Of a stretch of DNA of 7,057 bases, positions 1 to 5,797 are shown piece by piece; position 1 is the first letter of the stretch; the number at the start of each line of letters is the position of its first letter. The stretch is from Ignavibacteria bacterium. Its GTDB lineage: Bacteria; Bacteroidota; Ignavibacteria; Ignavibacteriales; Melioribacteraceae. The stretch is from NCBI GenBank assembly GCA_027347545.1, contig DAIEQT010000278.1:1-7057 (forward strand), in the 5' to 3' direction. A program made the position numbers and the translations under genes. Below the pieces are notes generated by a model. It ran no database searches, was not told the origin of the DNA, and was given only the letters and a program-made list of their open reading frames with translations.

Positions 1-2
1 TA

Positions 3-1055
3 ACAAATGGCTTATCGTTTAAAAACATTGCAAGCATATCTATTGATGAAATTGAAAGGATTTTTATCGGCACACATGGAGATGGTGTATATTTCTCTAA
101 TGATAATGGTAACTCATGGAGTAAGATTGGACTAGGAACAATTCGTGTTAACAAAATATTTGCATTAAATAATTATGTTTTTGCAGGTGATGGATTCAAC
201 TGCACAGGTGTATATCGAACCTCGAACTTAGGAAGTTCCTGGTACAATGTTAAAAATGGATTGGGTGTTTGTACAGGAAACGTGATAATCACAAAAGATG
301 GATTAGTCTTCGGTGGTTCAGGTATTGAGGGTATGTATAAGTCAACTAATTACGGCAACTCTTGGCAGCAAATTAATAATGGGCTAACAAGTACTAACAT
401 TGCAACTATGGTAGCTGATAATTTTGGGAATATATTTGTAGGAACACAAACAAATATTTATACTGGAATGCAAGGGAAGGGTATTTTTAAATCTAATAAT
501 AATGGAACAAGCTGGCAAAACTTAACAAGTGGAATTACAACTAATGAGATCGCGCAACTTGCTCTGAGTTACAATGGTGTAGTGGTTACTTCGGGTGCAG
601 GGAATCAAGCAATTTTCAAAAGTACAAATAGTGGAAATACATGGATTCAATTCAATCAAGGATTACCTAATCCTGCGGGTGTTGGTCCTATCGGAATTAC
701 AAAATCTGGATATATATTTGCTGCTGTTAATGATAAAATTTATAAATACTTTGATCAAGCTACCGATATTAAATCTGAAAACGAGATAGTTTTTGAAATC
801 TCGCTTGCGCAAAACTATCCAAACCCGTTTAACCCAACCACTATGATCAAATACTCGATCGCAAATTCACAATTCGTAACTATCAAAGTGTATGATATAC
901 TTGGAAATGAAATCGCAAATCTTGTAAATGAAGAAAAACTTCCCGGTAATTACGTAGTAAAATTTGATGGCAGTAATTTACCAAGCGGTGTTTATTTCTA
1001 TCGTTTACAAGCTGGAAGTTTTTCTCAAACCAGAAAGTTATTGTTGTTAAAATAA
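3..1055 (+). CDS. T9SS type A sorting domain protein with Asp-box/BNR-like repeats (5' end outside window)
   Basis: This is the last 350 residues of a secreted or surface protein; the frame is open from base 3, so the true start lies upstream. Five Asp-box-like motifs of the form S/T-x-[DN]-x-G-x-[ST]-W are visible at about residues 32-39, 73-80, 114-121, 164-171 and 207-214 of the visible part (for example SNDNGNSW and STNSGNTW). Their 41-50 residue spacing fits blades of a BNR/sortilin-type beta-propeller. From about residue 271 to the end is a type A T9SS sorting domain (NYPNPFNPTT, VYDILGNEI, SGVYFYRLQAG, KLLLLK). In that family this tail directs export across the outer membrane and is then removed. 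The ligand or substrate is unknown, because Asp-box propellers occur in many unrelated proteins. An ATG-less internal start (TTG at 261) would cut the propeller and is not credible. The stop lies 15 bases before the next gene. Confidence 0.9.
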   Translation, partial: TNGLSFKNIASISIDEIERIFIGTHGDGVYFSNDNGNSWSKIGLGTIRVNKIFALNNYVFAGDGFNCTGVYRTSNLGSSWYNVKNGLGVCTGNVIITKDGLVFGGSGIEGMYKSTNYGNSWQQINNGLTSTNIATMVADNFGNIFVGTQTNIYTGMQGKGIFKSNNNGTSWQNLTSGITTNEIAQLALSYNGVVVTSGAGNQAIFKSTNSGNTWIQFNQGLPNPAGVGPIGITKSGYIFAAVNDKIYKYFDQATDIKSENEIVFEISLAQNYPNPFNPTTMIKYSIANSQFVTIKVYDILGNEIANLVNEEKLPGNYVVKFDGSNLPSGVYFYRLQAGSFSQTRKLLLLK

Positions 1056-1070
1056 AATTGGAGAATTGGT

Positions 1071-1391
1071 ATGTATCTCCAAGATAATTCACGATTCAAA
1101 ACTTTACTTGCATTAGGCACAACATTATCTACTGTTGGTCAGATCATCATTGGTGTAGGTGGATTAGTAGCGTTTATAGGTTTAGTTAGTTTTGTTGGAG
1201 GAGATTCAATTTCAAAACCATTTGGTCTTATTGCCTTAGCTTCAGGTTTGCTTATGGTTGGTTTAGGTTATTTAATAGTAGCCAACGGACAAATAATTTC
1301 TTGCTTTGTTAGTATGGAAGATAACACACACAAAACAGTAGAAACATTGAATGAACTAAAAAACAAACTGCCGAATTTTGATCTAAAATAA
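1071..1391 (+). CDS. Small two-helix membrane protein, function unknown
   Basis: I do not recognise a family for this 106-residue protein. The start is supported by a GGAG at 1060-1063, seven bases before the ATG. After a short polar N-terminus there are two hydrophobic stretches, about residues 13-43 and 50-79, rich in Gly, Ile, Leu and Val. A short break containing GGDSISKP separates them, which suggests two transmembrane helices in a hairpin. The remaining tail (about 80-106) is polar and charged and could form an amphipathic helix in the cytoplasm. There is no signal-peptidase or lipobox motif. It lies 15 bases after the T9SS-tailed protein gene in the same direction, so the two are probably cotranscribed. 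That spacing alone does not show a shared function. The next gene downstream is convergent. Confidence 0.75.
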   Translation: MYLQDNSRFKTLLALGTTLSTVGQIIIGVGGLVAFIGLVSFVGGDSISKPFGLIALASGLLMVGLGYLIVANGQIISCFVSMEDNTHKTVETLNELKNKLPNFDLK

Positions 1392-1402
1392 TTTTTTTAA
1401 TA

Positions 1403-1441
1403 AGACGGGAAATACATGCACCATGAAGGTAAATCCCGTCT
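1403..1441. terminator. Hairpin between convergent genes, candidate bidirectional terminator
   Basis: An 8-bp perfect inverted repeat has arms AGACGGGA (1403-1410) and TCCCGTCT (1434-1441) around a 23-base loop. It lies between the stop of the small membrane protein gene (1391) and the stop of the nfnB gene (1450), where a shared terminator is expected. The flanks are A/T rich, with a T7 run at 1392-1398 before the left arm, but neither strand has a clean T-tract directly after the stem. Termination is therefore inferred mainly from position. Confidence 0.45.
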
Positions 1442-1449
1442 CTATAAAT

Positions 1450-2970
1450 TTAATTTATTACAGTTTTTTCTTTCTCAATTTCCTCAGCTAACATTTTATT
1501 TATTGCTGCTGCTGCCCGTCTGCCTTCGCCCATAGCTAAAATTACTGTTGCAGCTCCAAGAACAATATCTCCGCCGGCAAAAACTCTATCCATCGAAGTT
1601 TTCTGATTCTCATCCACAGTTATGTTTCCCCATTTGTTAAGATTTATTCCCGGTGTAGATTGAGTGAGGAGAGGATTGCTTCCGTTTCCAATTGCAACAA
1701 TAACAGTATCAACATCAAGCATAAACTCACTATCCAGAACTTGAATAGGGCGCCTTCTGCCGGAAGCATCTGGTTCGCCAAGCTCGAAGCGTACACATTC
1801 CATCGCTTTGACTCTGCCATCTTCAGAACCTAAAATTCTTTTTGCGTTTTGCAAAAACAAAAATTCAATTCCTTCTTCTTTAGCGTGCTCAACTTCTTCT
1901 TTACGGGCTGGCATTTCAACCTCTGTTCTGCGGTAAACAACGTAAACGTTTTCAGCGCCAAGACGCTTTGCCATTCTCGCCGAATCCATTGCTACGTTTC
2001 CGCCGCCAAGTACTGCTACTTTTCTTGATTGGTAAATTGGGGTATCCGCATGACCTTTATCGAAAGCTCTCATTAAATTTGCGCGTGTTAAATATTCATT
2101 CGCGGAAAAAACGCCAACAAGATTTTCTCCTTCAATTCCCATAAAGATTGGTAAACCGGCACCAACACCGATGAACACTGCATCGTAACCATCTTTTTCC
2201 ATTAAGTCTTTTAACTTGCGTGTTTTGCCAACTACAAAATTTGTTTTGAACTCAACTCCCATTGCTGTGAGCGTTTGAATTTCTTTATCAATTATATCGT
2301 TTGGTAAACGGAATTCCGGGATGCCGTAACGCAAAACTCCGCCAAGTTTATGGAAAGCTTCAAAGATTGTTACATGATGTCCTTCGCGTCGGCAGTCTGC
2401 TGCGACTACTAATCCAGCCGGACCGCTACCAACAACTGCTACTTTTTTGCCGGTTGCCGGTTTTACTTCCGGGATAGAAATTTTTCCGGTTTTGCGTTCC
2501 CAATCGGCAACAAATCTTTCTAAGCGTCCGATTGCTACAGATTTTTCTACATCTTTCAACGCTTTGCCAACAGCACAATTTTGCTGGCATTGGGTTTCTT
2601 GCGGACAAACTCTACCGCAAATTGCCGGAAGGAGAGAAGCTTCCTTTATCACTCCGGCTGCTTGATCTAAATTTCCATGAGCAATGTGATTTATAAATCC
2701 GGGAATATCTATCCGCACGGGGCAATCTTCCACACAAGTTTTCTTTACACACTGCAAGCAGCGGATTGCCTCAACTTGGGCTTGTTCAAATGTATATCCA
2801 AGCGCAACTTCATCTAAGTTATGAACACGAACTTCCGGGTCTTGTGCCGGCATATCCTGGCTTGGAATTTTCGTTCTTTCTTTAGGTTTTAAGTCATCAA
2901 CTTTTGAAACATATTCTGCAACTAATTGTCTGGCTTTTTCCTGGAGTTGTTCGGGAGTATCGTGATGCAT
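1450..2970 (-). CDS. nfnB: NfnB-type NADPH-binding subunit, GltA/glutamate synthase small-subunit family
   Basis: The 506-residue protein belongs to the GltA/NfnB family of FAD- and NADPH-binding iron-sulfur flavoproteins. The N-terminal ferredoxin-like region has eight cysteines in the family arrangement (C71, C74, C79, C83, then C118, C122, C128, C132; CLQCVKKTCVEDCPV and CGRVCPQETQC) for two [4Fe-4S] clusters. An FAD-binding Rossmann loop GSGPAG is at 181-186. The NADPH-binding loop GGGNVAMD is at 322-329, followed by YRR at 346-348, as expected for 2'-phosphate recognition. The second FAD motif AGGD is at 465-468. Alone it could be read as the small subunit of glutamate synthase, but no large subunit is nearby. 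Its partner immediately upstream is an NfnA-type protein, so an NfnAB bifurcating transhydrogenase, using two NADPH to reduce NAD+ and ferredoxin, is the better reading. Its ATG overlaps the nfnA stop by one base (TAATG), with AGGAGA at 2983-2978 as ribosome binding site. Confidence 0.93.
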   Translation of the reverse strand: MHHDTPEQLQEKARQLVAEYVSKVDDLKPKERTKIPSQDMPAQDPEVRVHNLDEVALGYTFEQAQVEAIRCLQCVKKTCVEDCPVRIDIPGFINHIAHGNLDQAAGVIKEASLLPAICGRVCPQETQCQQNCAVGKALKDVEKSVAIGRLERFVADWERKTGKISIPEVKPATGKKVAVVGSGPAGLVVAADCRREGHHVTIFEAFHKLGGVLRYGIPEFRLPNDIIDKEIQTLTAMGVEFKTNFVVGKTRKLKDLMEKDGYDAVFIGVGAGLPIFMGIEGENLVGVFSANEYLTRANLMRAFDKGHADTPIYQSRKVAVLGGGNVAMDSARMAKRLGAENVYVVYRRTEVEMPARKEEVEHAKEEGIEFLFLQNAKRILGSEDGRVKAMECVRFELGEPDASGRRRPIQVLDSEFMLDVDTVIVAIGNGSNPLLTQSTPGINLNKWGNITVDENQKTSMDRVFAGGDIVLGAATVILAMGEGRRAAAAINKMLAEEIEKEKTVIN

Positions 2971-3821
2971 TATTTCATCTCCTTCGCTTCAATTTCGCTT
3001 TGAAGGTAACAGTTGTGAGATTCACGTTCGATAGATTTATATGAGTTTAGCCTAGTCATCATATTATCAAAATCAACTTTGTGCCCGTCGAATTCCGGTC
3101 CATCTACACAAACAAATTTTACTTCTTTGCCAACGTTAACGCGGCATCCGCCGCACATGCCGGTTCCATCAACCATTATTGTATTGAGTGATACTTGTGT
3201 AAAGACTTCGTAAGGACGGGTAGTTTCCGAACAGAACTTCATCATGATCGGGGGACCAATTGCAATAACCATATTTGGCTTCGGACTCCGTTCGCAAATT
3301 TCTTTTAAGGGCTGAGTTACCAACGCTTTTCGCCCGTAGCTTCCATCATCAGTACAAATTATAAGTTCGTCTGCAATTGCTTTCATTTCTTCTTCAAGAA
3401 TGATTAAATCTTTATTGCGCGCGCCGATTATTATAATAACATTATTTCCAGCCGCCTTTAATGCTTGTGCAATTGGATGCATTGGGGCTACTCCAATCCC
3501 ACCGCCAACGCAAACTACAGTACCAAAATTTTCAACGTGTGTTGGCCTTCCAAGAGGACCAACAAGTGCCGGAATATCATCACCTTCATTCATCTTTGAA
3601 AGTTGAAGTGTGCTTTTACCAACCACTTGAAATATGATTGTGATAGAACCATCCTCAATGTTTGCGTCGGCAATAGTGAGTGGAATCCTCTCGCCATAAT
3701 CTTCATCAACTTGAAGAATGATAAATTGCCCGGCTGATCTTTCCTCAGCAATTAGTGGTGCGTAAAGATTCATCATGAAAACATCTTTGGAGAGCTGTTT
3801 CTTCAAGAGAATTTTTGCCAT
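2970..3821 (-). CDS. nfnA: NfnA-type FAD/[2Fe-2S] subunit (sulfide/dihydroorotate dehydrogenase-like electron transfer protein)
   Basis: This 283-residue protein is a ferredoxin-NADP+ reductase-like subunit of the NfnA/SudB/PyrK type. The FAD-binding R-x-P-L-T motif is RIPLT at 45-49. The NAD(H)-binding Rossmann segment carries VGGGIGVAPM at 105-114 and a second conserved stretch AIGPPIMMK at 187-195. The C-terminal cluster motif DGTGMCGGC runs from 218 to 226, with a further Cys at 238 (FVCVDGPEFDGH). In Nfn-type enzymes a [2Fe-2S] cluster is held by one Asp and three Cys, here D218, C223, C226 and C238. NfnA carries the NADH side and NfnB the NADPH and ferredoxin side. It is first in a two-gene operon with nfnB (one-base overlap). 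GAGGAA at 3830-3825 precedes the ATG. Paralogs work in sulfide dehydrogenase and dihydroorotate dehydrogenase; the NfnB-like partner and absence of a pyrD gene favour Nfn. Confidence 0.92.
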   Translation of the reverse strand: MAKILLKKQLSKDVFMMNLYAPLIAEERSAGQFIILQVDEDYGERIPLTIADANIEDGSITIIFQVVGKSTLQLSKMNEGDDIPALVGPLGRPTHVENFGTVVCVGGGIGVAPMHPIAQALKAAGNNVIIIIGARNKDLIILEEEMKAIADELIICTDDGSYGRKALVTQPLKEICERSPKPNMVIAIGPPIMMKFCSETTRPYEVFTQVSLNTIMVDGTGMCGGCRVNVGKEVKFVCVDGPEFDGHKVDFDNMMTRLNSYKSIERESHNCYLQSEIEAKEMK

Positions 3822-3939
3822 CTGTTCCTCTGAAACAATTTTGAGTTGGTTTCCGGTTGAATCAGAAGATTGCCGGAAGATTTTAATGCAACTTATTAAA
3901 TATTTCTTTTACAAAAAAAAAGAAATTCTTTCTCTTACT

Positions 3940-3969
3940 ATTATCGAACATAGTGTCCGAAAAGTAAAG
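3940..3969 (-). promoter_or_regulatory. Candidate sigma-70-like promoter for nfnAB
   Basis: On the minus strand TTTACT (3969-3964) and GATAAT (3945-3940) are separated by 18 bases and match four of six and five of six positions of the general sigma-70 consensus. A start near 3933 would give a leader of roughly 110 bases before the nfnA ATG. Promoters in this A/T-rich group are hard to call by eye, and organisms of the phylum may use different consensus elements. Confidence 0.35.
3944..3960. promoter_or_regulatory. Imperfect palindrome inside the candidate nfn promoter (possible operator)
   Basis: TCGAACATAGTGTCCGA consists of two 7-base arms (TCGAACA and TGTCCGA) around a TAG centre, with six of seven positions complementary. 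It sits largely in the spacer between the candidate -35 and -10 elements for nfnAB, a usual place for a repressor site. It does not match a regulator consensus that I recognise with confidence. Confidence 0.35.
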
Positions 3970-4037
3970 TTGTAAAATTTGTTTGCAGTTATTATCGTCA
4001 TGCAAAATAGACACTTAACATTTGTGCGTAAAATTTA

Positions 4038-4066
4038 TTGACACCAGCGAGATTCACAATGTTAAA
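4038..4066 (+). promoter_or_regulatory. Weak promoter candidate for the response regulator gene
   Basis: A perfect TTGACA lies at 4038-4043, and a weak -10 (GTTAAA, 4061-4066) follows after 17 bases. A start near 4073 would leave an 80-base leader before the ATG at 4155. The -10 is poor, so this is only a candidate. Confidence 0.25.
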
Positions 4067-4092
4067 ATTGTTTGTATCAAACCGAATTAACA
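4060..4092. repeat. 33-base imperfect inverted repeat upstream of the response regulator
   Basis: The arms read inward as TGTTAA then GTTTG on the left (4060-4065, 4070-4074) and CAAAC then TTAACA on the right (4078-4082, 4087-4092). A TAT centre lies between them and four mismatched bases separate the two blocks on each side. That makes 11 of 15 positions complementary. It ends 62 bases before the start codon and overlaps the weak promoter candidate. It could be an operator or a leader hairpin. Confidence 0.45.
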
Positions 4093-4144
4093 CAGCTTTT
4101 ATTTGGCACCTTACTTGAATAGCTGTTGGTAGTAAAATCATTTT

Positions 4145-4148
4145 GGAG
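4145..4148 (+). promoter_or_regulatory. Ribosome binding site that sets the response regulator start
   Basis: GGAG lies six bases before the ATG at 4155. It overlaps the alternative in-frame TTG at 4143-4145, which therefore cannot use it, so the ATG start (331 residues) is preferred. Confidence 0.7.
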
Positions 4149-4154
4149 ATTGAA

Positions 4155-5150
4155 ATGCAAAAGAGAATAATGTTAATTGATGACGAATCATCCTTGAGAA
4201 GGTCGTTATCTCTTGGATTGAACCAGCTCGGCTTCGATGTTGAACCTTGCGATTGCGGCTTTACAGCGCTGAACAAATTAGAACTTTACAAAAAGAATGA
4301 TGTATTGCTGGATACAATTCTTGTTGATATTGATTTACCTGACATTGACGGAAGAAAGCTCGGGAAAATCATTAAAGCGAAATACCCTAACGCTAAGATG
4401 CTTTACATTACCGGTTACGCTGATAAATTGGATGTGGCTGATTTGGATGAACTTCAGGCGGATGGATTGATTGAAAAACCTTTTACTGCCGATGACATTC
4501 TTGAAGAAGTAAATAAAATTTTAGCTAAAGCTCCAAAGACGCCTGTGCGCAAAGTTGAAGAGAAGAAGGAAGCCAAAACCGTTTCTACTTATGTATTGAT
4601 AAAAGTGAAAGACAATATTGATTTCTTTAAGCTATACAAAGAGTTGTATTTCATGGATGGAGTTCTGTATTGCGATTCCACCAAAGGCGATATTGATATT
4701 TTCTTGCTCATTCAAGCTGATTCGTTAGACGGCTGTAAAGAAATTTTCGAAAAGAAAATTCAAACTCTCGAAGGAATTAAAGAAGCTGATTTCTTGCCCG
4801 TAAGCGTTCCAATGTTAAACGACAACATAAAAGAGATTATTAACGCTGCAGGTATTTCTATGTTTGATGATATGCCCGGAATGAGTAAAGAGAGAGATTC
4901 TAAAAAATCCGTTTACTCTTATGTTTTACTTTCTGTTGATAGAGAAAAACTTGAGCAGCTTTATCCAATACTCCGCTTAACGGAAAACGTTTTGTACTGT
5001 GATTATATCACCGGACAATACAATTTAGTATTGATGGTTTACGGAACGCAGTTCAGCGAAATTGACAAAGTAATTGAAAACAAGATTATTAATCTTGATG
5101 GAGTTTTGAAAGTAAAAGAATATCCAATCATTAATATTTTTGAAATGTAG
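4155..5150 (+). CDS. Response regulator: receiver domain plus two Lrp/AsnC ligand-domain-like (RAM) repeats, no HTH
   Basis: The 331-residue protein starts with a CheY-like receiver domain (about 1-125). The acidic pair is D9-D10, the expected phosphoacceptor is D58 (ILVDIDLP), followed by T86 (YITG) and K108 (IEKPF). A charged linker (130-143) leads to two homologous segments, about 144-217 and 253-327. Each has the beta-alpha-beta-beta-alpha-beta pattern and end motif (LEGI, LDGV) of the Lrp/AsnC ligand-binding domain, and both contain the pentapeptide VLYCD (170-174, 279-283). No helix-turn-helix or enzymatic output domain is visible, so the output is probably small-molecule or protein sensing. 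The start is the ATG at 4155, six bases after GGAG (4145-4148); an in-frame TTG at 4143 would overlap that site. No sensor kinase is in the window. Its position between nfnAB and hydCB suggests a redox or fermentation signal, which is inference. It ends with TAG; the next in-frame stop is two codons further on. Confidence 0.88.
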   Translation: MQKRIMLIDDESSLRRSLSLGLNQLGFDVEPCDCGFTALNKLELYKKNDVLLDTILVDIDLPDIDGRKLGKIIKAKYPNAKMLYITGYADKLDVADLDELQADGLIEKPFTADDILEEVNKILAKAPKTPVRKVEEKKEAKTVSTYVLIKVKDNIDFFKLYKELYFMDGVLYCDSTKGDIDIFLLIQADSLDGCKEIFEKKIQTLEGIKEADFLPVSVPMLNDNIKEIINAAGISMFDDMPGMSKERDSKKSVYSYVLLSVDREKLEQLYPILRLTENVLYCDYITGQYNLVLMVYGTQFSEIDKVIENKIINLDGVLKVKEYPIINIFEM

Positions 5151-5195
5151 AAACAATAAATCTTACGGAATTTTCTGTGATTTACCTTTTGAGAC

Positions 5196-5257
5196 AAAGT
5201 GCCAAACACAAATTAAGTTTGCTAAAAGCAAAGTGTGCGGCACTTTTTACTTTTTAA
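5196..5257 (+). terminator. Leader hairpin with T-rich tail before hydC: intrinsic terminator or attenuator
   Basis: Two 14-base arms, 5196-5209 (AAAGTGCCAAACAC) and 5233-5246 (GTGTGCGGCACTTT), pair at 12 of 14 positions, interrupted by one 2x2 mismatch. The 23-base loop contains a perfect small hairpin TTTGC-TAAAA-GCAAA (5218-5232). The 3' arm runs straight into a T-rich tract (5244-5255). A shorter alternative stem, AAAGTG (5230-5235) with CACTTT (5241-5246), uses the same right arm and shares bases 5230-5232 with the inner hairpin, so the two folds compete. It follows the response regulator stop by 45 bases. Only about 20 bases separate the T-tract from the hydC start, leaving little room for a separate promoter. 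Confidence 0.65.
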
Positions 5258-5278
5258 AACCGAAAACGAGGAACGGTT

Positions 5279-5797
5279 ATGTTCGAAGTAAAAATTAATG
5301 ATGAGAAAAAAGAAATCTTGAACTTCAAGATTGATCTGATTAACAAGCGGCATCAAAGCGGATCGTTAATTGGGTTGCTGCAATCCGCGCAAGATTCCTA
5401 TGGCTATATTCCCGAAAAAGTGATTGAATACATAAGTGAGTTGGTGAAAATTCCCGCTGCCGATATTTATGGTGTAATAACTTTCTATTCTCAGTTCAGA
5501 TTAAAACCGCTCGGCAAAAACATTATTCGCATTTGCGAAGGAACTGCCTGCCATGTTAACGGCGCTAAAACGGTTCTACAAGTTCTGCAAGATGAACTTG
5601 GCGTAACGGTTGGCGAAACTTCCGACGATGGCAATTTCACATTGCTTTCCGTTGCCTGTCTGGGTTGCTGTTCCTTAGCTCCTGTTATGATGGTGAACGA
5701 TGAAACGTTTGGAAATCTGACAACTGACAAGATTAAAAAGACTTTGAAAAATTTCCGCAGCAAGCACATTATGGAGGCGGTTCATGAAAAAAATTAA
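5279..5797 (+). CDS. hydC: NuoE/HydC-like thioredoxin-fold [2Fe-2S] subunit of an NAD(P)-linked hydrogenase or related complex
   Basis: This 172-residue protein has the usual length and order of the 24-kDa NuoE family: a helical N-terminus with SLIGLLQSAQDSYGYIP (29-45), then GVITFYSQF, then a thioredoxin-like [2Fe-2S] domain. The four expected cluster ligands are C86 and C91 (CEGTAC) and C127 and C131 (CLGCC). The CEGTACHVNG and ACLGCCSLAPVMMV wording is closer to HydC/HndA-type subunits of bifurcating or NADP-linked [FeFe]-hydrogenases than to complex I NuoE. Subunits of some NAD-dependent formate dehydrogenases look similar, and the catalytic subunit is outside the window. It passes electrons between the flavoprotein HydB and the rest of the complex in the cytoplasm. 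GAGGAA (5268-5273) precedes the ATG. The next gene starts 14 bases before this one ends, which implies translational coupling. Confidence 0.9.
   Translation: MFEVKINDEKKEILNFKIDLINKRHQSGSLIGLLQSAQDSYGYIPEKVIEYISELVKIPAADIYGVITFYSQFRLKPLGKNIIRICEGTACHVNGAKTVLQVLQDELGVTVGETSDDGNFTLLSVACLGCCSLAPVMMVNDETFGNLTTDKIKKTLKNFRSKHIMEAVHEKN

Larger units (their letters stand above)
3822..4154. promoter_or_regulatory. Divergent intergenic control region (nfnAB / response regulator)
   Basis: This 333-base A/T-rich gap separates nfnA (leftward) from the response regulator (rightward), so both promoters should lie here. I see no credible protein or RNA gene. It holds an A9 run at 3913-3921 running into a small palindrome (AAAGAA-A-TTCTTT, 3919-3931). 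It also holds a GATAAT/TTTACT promoter candidate for nfnA, a 17-base palindrome within that promoter, and a longer imperfect palindrome near the rightward gene. Confidence 0.6.

Noticed and set aside
1450..2970. Simple annotation as the glutamate synthase small subunit
   Set aside because: No large subunit is adjacent and the upstream overlapping gene is an NfnA-type subunit with the Asp/Cys3 cluster motif, which fits NfnAB better.
3775..3975. 66-codon plus-strand frame antisense to the start of nfnA
   Set aside because: It overlaps the well-supported nfnA N-terminus and its intergenic part is low-complexity A/T sequence.
4143..4154. Upstream in-frame TTG start for the response regulator
   Set aside because: It overlaps the GGAG ribosome binding site and would add four residues before a normal receiver N-terminus; the ATG at 4155 has correct spacing.
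3998..4276. 92-codon minus-strand frame across the divergent intergenic region
   Set aside because: It overlaps the regulator gene's start and receiver domain on the opposite strand and shows no domain or plausible ribosome binding site.
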